A DNA stretch of 10,791 nt. It comes from Candidatus Omnitrophica bacterium UBA1443 (lineage in GTDB: Bacteria > Omnitrophota > Omnitrophia > Omnitrophales > Aquincolibacteriaceae). Below are positions 6,600-10,791 of this stretch, one piece after another. A program made the position numbers and the translations under genes. The notes under the pieces are model-generated. The model made no database searches. It was given only the letters and a program-made list of their open reading frames with translations, and was not told where the DNA came from. The stretch spans positions 7,003-17,793 of the forward strand of contig DCTJ01000083.1 in NCBI GenBank assembly GCA_002329545.1, read 5' to 3'. The number at the start of each line of letters is the position of its first letter. Position 1 is the first letter of the stretch.

Positions 6600-7358
6600 T
6601 CAGACCGAGGGGGGCGAGCACTCCTCATCATCGCCTGAACCTTCCTCAGAAACGGATATTCCGTTCTTCGCGATACAGTAAAATGGGGCAATGACCAGAA
6701 ACGCGAGAAAAACCATTGAAATGGAAGTTTCGATATTGAAAAAGAAAAAAAAGAACACCGCGACAAAAAGCTGGAAAAAGAAAAGCGGCCTCCAAACCCG
6801 GAATTTCACCGCCGAGATTTTAGGGTAAGGAATTTCACTTACCATCAAAAAACTGATCGCGGTCATCAGAAAAACAGCGCTCGTAACAAGCGATGCCGCG
6901 GTCTCCCATCCGTTTTTCCGAAACGCGAGCAACGTCATGGCCACCGTAAGAGCCGCGGCAGGAGTCGGCAAACCTTCAAAGAAACCACGACACGTCGGAT
7001 GGACATTGTAACGAGCCAGACGAAAAGCCCCCGCGGAAAGATAACAGACGATCGCGAGCAAAAGCCAAACCGACATCATGGCTGAAAAAATAGACGCCAT
7101 CAAAAAACACGGGGCCACGACAAAGGACACAAGATCGGCGAGAGAATCTAGTTCCCTCCCAAAATCCGTCGCGTTTCCGAATATGCGCGCCACATGCCCG
7201 TCGAGTGAATCGAGTAAAAGCGCGAGAAAGATGAGCCAGACTGAAAATTCGTATTTTCCGTACGTGGCGAGGAGGATTGAAAAAAATCCCGCGATGAGAT
7301 TCAACATGGTAATCATGTTGGGGAAAGCCGCCATCGAAAAATAAAAACGATTCTTCAT
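6600..7358 (-). CDS. pssA: CDP-diacylglycerol-serine O-phosphatidyltransferase
   Basis: Integral membrane enzyme that makes phosphatidylserine from CDP-diacylglycerol and serine, the step before Psd. The 252-residue protein carries the complete CDP-alcohol phosphotransferase motif DGx2ARx8Gx3Dx3D from Asp53 to Asp75. It also has the PssA-type blocks FRLARYNV (112-119), FFEGLPTPAAA (126-136) and EIPYPK (175-180), which separate it from phosphatidylglycerophosphate synthase. The N-terminus FPNMITMLNLIAGFFSI is typical. About six to seven hydrophobic segments are visible, with a Phe-rich one at 192-208 and an acidic, probably cytoplasmic tail (238-247). The ATG at 7358 is preceded by AGGTGG about 13-14 nt upstream. 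It lies 85 nt after psd, beyond a leader-like structure. Confidence 0.95.
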   Translation of the reverse strand: MKNRFYFSMAAFPNMITMLNLIAGFFSILLATYGKYEFSVWLIFLALLLDSLDGHVARIFGNATDFGRELDSLADLVSFVVAPCFLMASIFSAMMSVWLLLAIVCYLSAGAFRLARYNVHPTCRGFFEGLPTPAAALTVAMTLLAFRKNGWETAASLVTSAVFLMTAISFLMVSEIPYPKISAVKFRVWRPLFFFQLFVAVFFFFFFNIETSISMVFLAFLVIAPFYCIAKNGISVSEEGSGDDEECSPPSV

Positions 7359-7367
7359 TGTTTTATG

Positions 7368-7400
7368 TCACCACCTGAGTTTCTCAAAACCGGTCACCAT
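7368..7400 (-). CDS. Possible 10-codon leader ORF before pssA
   Basis: An ATG at 7400 preceded by AAAGGAG with ideal 8-nt spacing opens a short frame, MVTGFEKLRW, ending in TGA at 7370-7368. The pssA ATG follows 9 nt later, and the pssA SD (AGGTGG) lies inside the last codons of this mini-ORF, so ribosomes ending here could reinitiate on pssA. Its codons 3-5 form the 3' arm of the outer inverted repeat. Its SD core occupies the loop of the inner hairpin. Translation is unproven; short SD-ATG pairs also arise by chance. Confidence 0.35.
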   Translation of the reverse strand: MVTGFEKLRW

Positions 7401-7436
7401 TCCCTTAACTCCTTTAAGGCAACAACTACCGGTTTT
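7386..7436. repeat. Nested inverted repeats between psd and pssA
   Basis: The outer arms AAAACCGGT (7386-7394) and ACCGGTTTT (7428-7436) are a perfect 9-bp inverted repeat, each containing the palindrome ACCGGT. Inside, CCTTAA (7403-7408) and TTAAGG (7414-7419) form a 6-bp hairpin whose 5-nt loop reads AGGAG on the minus strand, the SD of the mini-ORF. It may be an RNA leader structure controlling pssA, or two copies of an operator half-site. The T4 after the outer stem is too short for a strong terminator. Confidence 0.6.
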
Positions 7437-7443
7437 AGTTTTG

Positions 7444-8079
7444 TTACCCGATCCACTTCCCGATCACCGTCTCACCCGTTCTAACACCCTCTCCTTTTCG
7501 GATCAAGGGCTCAAACAACCGCTTCGGGACAAAAATCTCGACTGTTGAACCATAACAGATAATGCCCAATTTTCCACCGCGGGTCACGACACTTCCGATC
7601 TCGACATCTGAGTAAATTCGGCGCGCGATCGCCCCCGTAATCTGGCGCACAAGGGCGCTTCGCGCGCCATCTTTAATTCCGATCCAGTTTGATTCATTTT
7701 TGTCGGCGGATTCCGGCAACAACACATTGATGTGTTTGCCCGGGACGTGTTCCTGATAAGCAACCTCCCCCTGCATCGGCGACCGTGTCACGTGCACATT
7801 CCAAAGCGCCAAAAAGATCCGGATTCGCCAGGCTTCTTCCTTTAAAAACCGATTCTCGGCAACCGTGTCGACCAGCACCACTTTACCGCTCGCGGGAGAC
7901 AATAACGAATCCCCCTCAGGAATCCTGGGAGGAAGATCACGAAAAAACGAAAGGTGAAAAAAAAGAATAAAAAAAATCAGTATTGAAAAAAAACGTGACC
8001 GGAAAATACGGGCCATCAACAGCAAGGCAAGCAGAGCGATGACACCGGGCCAAACCCTGGGGTCAATCAGCTCGATCAT
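7444..8079 (-). CDS. psd: Phosphatidylserine decarboxylase proenzyme, short form
   Basis: Converts phosphatidylserine to phosphatidylethanolamine using a pyruvoyl group made by self-cleavage. The 211-residue length fits the short bacterial/archaeal-type Psd. Two N-terminal hydrophobic segments (about 10-25 and 30-46) anchor it. The family blocks FFRDLPPRIP (45-54), WNVHVTRSPMQG with His96, and YGSTVEIFVP are present; cleavage is expected between Gly177 and Ser178, giving a pyruvoyl-blocked small subunit of about 34 residues. The motif that normally reads SPADG is SPASG here (61-65), so the Asp of the self-cleavage triad is replaced by Ser64. The ATG at 8079 lies 3 nt after the radical SAM stop and has a strong SD, AAGGAGGAG, encoded by the final codons of that gene. 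pssA follows. Confidence 0.93.
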   Translation of the reverse strand: MIELIDPRVWPGVIALLALLLMARIFRSRFFSILIFFILFFHLSFFRDLPPRIPEGDSLLSPASGKVVLVDTVAENRFLKEEAWRIRIFLALWNVHVTRSPMQGEVAYQEHVPGKHINVLLPESADKNESNWIGIKDGARSALVRQITGAIARRIYSDVEIGSVVTRGGKLGIICYGSTVEIFVPKRLFEPLIRKGEGVRTGETVIGKWIG

Positions 8080-8082
8080 CGA

Positions 8083-10044
8083 TCACTCCTCCTTCATTTC
8101 GCTTCGCACATCGCAGGTAATGACGGCCAGCAAAAACCGGATAAAAATCGCGCTATCCTGTATCAGAACCGATATAAGTCGCAGGAAGTTAATTTTAAAA
8201 AACTGATTTCGGCGCCACTTAATCGTTGTGTCTTTCCAGAACGCCGCGAACGGCGCGCGGGTCGGCGCATAATTATCCCAAAACAAGTTAGCCTTCAAAA
8301 AAATAAGCCGAAAAGTGGAGGGAACCGCAAGCCCGGTCTGTCGGTAAAGATCCCGAATTTGCTCCAACGAAAAATCACGCCAGTGAACCTGAGGAGTGTC
8401 CTCGAGCACGGCCGCAATCCCTCTATCATTTTTACAACGCTCATGAGTCGAAATCCAGACCTCACAAAGTTCCCAACAAAGTTTCCACCACCCCTTGAGC
8501 ACGGACCGGATGTCGCTAACGCGGCGGCGAAGGTAGTCCAACCTTTTTTCGCGAGGGAAAATGCGACGCCGCTCATCCCTTCCCTTGAGTCGGAAAAAAC
8601 CATGAATCATGGGATGTCCGCCCTCCACATCAAACCCATTTTTATACCATACAAAATTCGCGAAAACTCCCCAATAGGGCTCACGACCTATATTTTTCAA
8701 GATATACTTCATGTTCTCAATGGAATAGAACTGATGCCAGGCCTTCTCGTACGCCCTCAGCCATTCTCCGGGCTTCATACGCGCATGCCGGTGCGTTTCA
8801 TGGAACGTGTCATAATTATTCAAATCCGAGTCCCATAACATCTTCTTTTCAAGCGCGACTTTATAATCCATCGCGCCTGGCAAAGGGGTCATCATAAAAA
8901 AAGAGGTTTGTCCCGAACCAAGCGAAATAAGACGCTCAACATCCTTCTTCACCGATTCAGCGGTATCAAAAGGGAATCCAATGATATAAGCGAGATGGGT
9001 CACAATACCAACCCGGTGAAAAGAATCCACCAGTTCACGGAATTCTCCGGTTTTATTCTGGGTCTTTTGAACAGCCACGAGATTCGCCTCATTCAAACTT
9101 TCCATCCCGATAAAAACCGACTGACATCCGGAGCGCGCCGCCTTCTCGACGAACCTCGGCACCTTGTGGGATTGCGTATCAATCTGCATCAGATAGTGAA
9201 TACGCATGTTTTCTTTTTCCCGCATTTCGATCAGTCCGTCCATGATTGATTCCCAGTTTTTATTGCGGCAGAAGTTGTCATCCGTAAAAAAGTAATTGGT
9301 GATACCATGCTTATGAAAATTTTCGCGGATCTTTTTGAGAATTTTGTCAACACAGCGATACCGCATCTTCCGTCCCTGGACGTTAATGACCGTACAAAAA
9401 CTGCAACCAAACGGACACCCGCGGCCGCAATCCAGGGTCCCGTAATGGCTTAACGCGTAGCGTCGCATCGTTCCGGGAAGAACTTCGGGAATCGGCGCAT
9501 CCGAAAGATCAGGAACATCATTTAAAAAATTGTAGACGGGACGAAGCCTGTTTTCCATCGCGTCACGAAGCGACGTTTCCCAGTGGCCACCCTCCCCTTC
9601 ACCGGCAACCAGAGTCACCCCCGCGTCCCGCAACTCCTTCAGTTCCGGGGAAAGATCCGGCAAGGTCGCGATAACTCCGCTCACATGAAAACCACCCATG
9701 AGCACGTCGATGCCACGTTCTCTCAGTCTAAAGGCAATATCGGCCGCGCGGGGAAGCTGATTGGACTGAACGCCAGCCAGACACACTATCGTCTTTGTCC
9801 CCTTTGCTTTCGCGGAGCGAAAAATCTTCTCGTAAGGCGGCCGCTGAACCGTGTCATCAATCAGCGTAATTTTCCACTGGAGACCTTTTCCGAGAACTTC
9901 CCGATCCCTCACATCCTTGGTAAGGGCATAGAGACAGGCAAGTGTATTAGAGGGGAGCACACCCTTCCAGTAACGGATGACATACCCATCATCGTCATAT
10001 TTGGAAGGTTTGATGATATAGAAGTGGAGTTTTTTATAAGTCAT
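8083..10044 (-). CDS. Radical SAM protein with B12-binding-type domain
   Basis: A 653-residue enzyme of unknown substrate. Residues about 5-170 form a Rossmann-like cobalamin-binding-type domain (KTIVCLAGVQSN, then VLMGGFHVSG at 114-123, then VAGEGEG). No DxHxxG motif is seen, so a His-ligated cobalamin is doubtful. The radical SAM core follows, with the 4Fe-4S cysteines C210, C214 and C217 in GRGCPFGCSFCTV, then FFTDDNF (252-258), FIGMESLNE (311-319) and AYIIGFPFDT (352-361). The last ~220 residues are an unusual tail, rich in Trp and basic residues, ending in a hydrophobic or amphipathic stretch (about 615-644) that could touch the membrane. No SD precedes ATG 10044, but TATAAT sits 9 nt upstream. 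Coupling to psd suggests a lipid-related job; this is inferred. Confidence 0.9.
   Translation of the reverse strand: MTYKKLHFYIIKPSKYDDDGYVIRYWKGVLPSNTLACLYALTKDVRDREVLGKGLQWKITLIDDTVQRPPYEKIFRSAKAKGTKTIVCLAGVQSNQLPRAADIAFRLRERGIDVLMGGFHVSGVIATLPDLSPELKELRDAGVTLVAGEGEGGHWETSLRDAMENRLRPVYNFLNDVPDLSDAPIPEVLPGTMRRYALSHYGTLDCGRGCPFGCSFCTVINVQGRKMRYRCVDKILKKIRENFHKHGITNYFFTDDNFCRNKNWESIMDGLIEMREKENMRIHYLMQIDTQSHKVPRFVEKAARSGCQSVFIGMESLNEANLVAVQKTQNKTGEFRELVDSFHRVGIVTHLAYIIGFPFDTAESVKKDVERLISLGSGQTSFFMMTPLPGAMDYKVALEKKMLWDSDLNNYDTFHETHRHARMKPGEWLRAYEKAWHQFYSIENMKYILKNIGREPYWGVFANFVWYKNGFDVEGGHPMIHGFFRLKGRDERRRIFPREKRLDYLRRRVSDIRSVLKGWWKLCWELCEVWISTHERCKNDRGIAAVLEDTPQVHWRDFSLEQIRDLYRQTGLAVPSTFRLIFLKANLFWDNYAPTRAPFAAFWKDTTIKWRRNQFFKINFLRLISVLIQDSAIFIRFLLAVITCDVRSEMKEE
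8086..8094 (-). promoter_or_regulatory. psd ribosome binding site inside radical SAM gene
   Basis: AAGGAGGAG, the codons for the last three residues (Lys-Glu-Glu) of the radical SAM protein, is a near-perfect SD. It is followed by the TGA stop, three nucleotides and the psd ATG. The arrangement points to translational coupling of the two genes. Confidence 0.85.
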
Positions 10045-10053
10045 GAAGGGGCG

Positions 10054-10081
10054 ATTATATCGTCAATTCTGGATAAATCAA
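10054..10081 (-). promoter_or_regulatory. Candidate promoter of radical SAM-psd-pssA operon
   Basis: A perfect TATAAT (10059-10054) has TTGATT (4 of 6 to the -35 consensus; 10081-10076) 16 bp upstream. The start codon of the radical SAM gene begins 9 nt after the -10 box, so the transcript would be leaderless or have a leader of about 3 nt. It lies just past the terminator of the upstream gene, where an operon promoter is expected. Confidence 0.55.
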
Positions 10082-10157
10082 AAAAAATCACTCGACTAAT
10101 AATTTTCGCGAACATAGCCCTCAGGGAACAATGATTTGGATCATGTGACCGCGAAAG

Positions 10158-10190
10158 AAAAAGCCGGGTTCCAAAGAACCCGGCTTTTTT
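10158..10190 (-). terminator. Strong intrinsic terminator, usable in both directions
   Basis: AAGCCGGGTTC (10161-10171) and GAACCCGGCTT (10176-10186) form a perfect 11-bp stem with a 4-nt loop, extended by A-T pairs. On the minus strand it is followed by TTTTTCTTTC, 26 nt after the stop of the gene ending at 10216. On the plus strand it is followed by TTTTTT, but no plus-strand gene is seen. Confidence 0.92.
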
Positions 10191-10215
10191 GTGATTTATC
10201 CTTTCTGAAAAAAGA

Positions 10216-10791
10216 TTACGCAGCCGTTGAAATCGCGTGTAACTCTGCGGCAAATCGCTCGATCATCGCGGTTAACCCGGCAACTTCAGCAGTCCTCTGC
10301 ATCCATATTTTCGTCACACGGGAAACATTATCTCCTATCTTGTTTTTTAAGGCCGCGGCTTGAATCGAATCCGTCGTTGCCAACGCCCGGATACTCACAT
10401 CCGCGACCATAAGATTGCGTCGAATCATATCTGCCATCGCATCCTGCAACATTGAAACCGCCTGCTCAACGCTTCCTGCCACCAAAACAGGCTGAACTTT
10501 ATCCGGCAACTGCGCATTGAAATCGGCAACCATTTGCTCCTCATTTGCATCCCGCACAATAACAACCACGGGATTTTTACCCGCAAGCGAAGGAACCATC
10601 GGAAGCCCTGGAATCTCCGAATTGAAGGCAAAATCCGAGGTGATGATTAAAGGTTCCTGAAAATCACCTTTATTGGTAAAAGTTGCCCGAACTTGAGCAA
10701 CATTTTTAGGCACAAGAGATCCGTCTGCAATAACTTTTGAGAAATCAATAGGCCCTGCAACCTCCGTCGTGGCAAAGGAAGTATCCGCCGG
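10216..10791 (-). CDS. C-terminal part of unrecognised protein (open at right edge)
   Basis: The minus-strand frame is open to the window edge, so the 5' end lies outside; 191 residues and a TAA stop are visible. The GTG at 10713 is an internal Val codon, since the frame is uninterrupted upstream (PADTSFATTEVAGPIDFSKV). I do not recognise the family. A central alpha/beta-looking stretch has hydrophobic strands such as NPVVVIVRDA and VQPVLVAGS alternating with helices. This is followed by a long helical C-terminus (about 120-190), moderately charged and with many Ala and Met residues. There is no membrane segment and no Cys. It is terminated by the stem-loop at 10158-10190 and is therefore probably not in the radical SAM operon. 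Confidence 0.8.
   Translation of the reverse strand, partial: PADTSFATTEVAGPIDFSKVIADGSLVPKNVAQVRATFTNKGDFQEPLIITSDFAFNSEIPGLPMVPSLAGKNPVVVIVRDANEEQMVADFNAQLPDKVQPVLVAGSVEQAVSMLQDAMADMIRRNLMVADVSIRALATTDSIQAAALKNKIGDNVSRVTKIWMQRTAEVAGLTAMIERFAAELHAISTAA

Noticed and set aside
7386..7436. Intrinsic terminator splitting psd from pssA
   Set aside because: The outer stem has a 33-nt loop and only four T residues before GAG, too weak for a confident terminator. It is listed as a repeat or leader element instead.
10711..10713. GTG start for the gene at the right edge
   Set aside because: The frame is open to the window edge with protein-like sequence upstream, so the gene very likely begins outside the window.
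1..10791. CRISPR array, tRNA, rRNA, transposase or prophage genes
   Set aside because: No regularly spaced repeats, no tRNA-like cloverleaf or rRNA sequence, and no transposase, integrase or phage structural operon was seen. The fibre-like motifs in the secreted protein stand alone behind a signal peptide.

Overview
The window reads as a bacterial chromosome segment in which every supported gene lies on the minus strand, so transcription runs from high to low coordinates. The best lineage guess is Candidatus Omnitrophota or a nearby PVC-type lineage. This rests mainly on the small secreted protein at 5794-6498, whose mature N-terminus (VTLTTYYPAPYGEYKTL) I associate with surface proteins of that phylum, and on the neighbouring DUF4912/GH57 pair. 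The assignment is an inference from family recollection, not a database result.

In transcription order, the right edge holds the C-terminal 191 residues of an unrecognised protein (10216 to beyond 10791), closed by a strong stem-loop terminator (10158-10190). A promoter candidate then leads into a lipid block: a cobalamin-binding-type radical SAM protein (8083-10044), phosphatidylserine decarboxylase psd (7444-8079) and CDP-diacylglycerol-serine phosphatidyltransferase pssA (6600-7358). PssA makes phosphatidylserine and Psd converts it to phosphatidylethanolamine. The radical SAM gene is coupled to psd by a 3-nt gap, and its last codons carry the psd ribosome binding site. Between psd and pssA lies a compact leader-like structure: nested inverted repeats with a Shine-Dalgarno sequence in the inner loop and a possible 10-codon ORF.

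The middle (5363-6498) holds the secreted protein and a 430-bp stretch with no secure gene. That stretch contains a cysteine-containing reading frame in phase with the secreted protein but separated from it by two stop codons.

The left half (1-5362) is a glycogen/alpha-glucan block: a DUF4912 protein coupled by 3 nt to a GH57 branching enzyme, a 70-residue winged-helix protein (DUF2582 type), a terminator, a cytoplasmic GH13 alpha-amylase-family enzyme, and the N-terminal quarter of glycogen phosphorylase, which runs off the left edge. Together these could build branches (GH57), trim or rearrange chains (GH13) and release glucose-1-phosphate (GlgP).

I found no tRNA, rRNA, CRISPR array or insertion sequence. 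The items most worth a second look are the radical SAM-psd-pssA linkage, the leader-like element before pssA, a replaced Asp in the Psd SPADG motif, the SD-less start of the radical SAM gene just behind a TATAAT box, and the decayed-looking region after the secreted protein.
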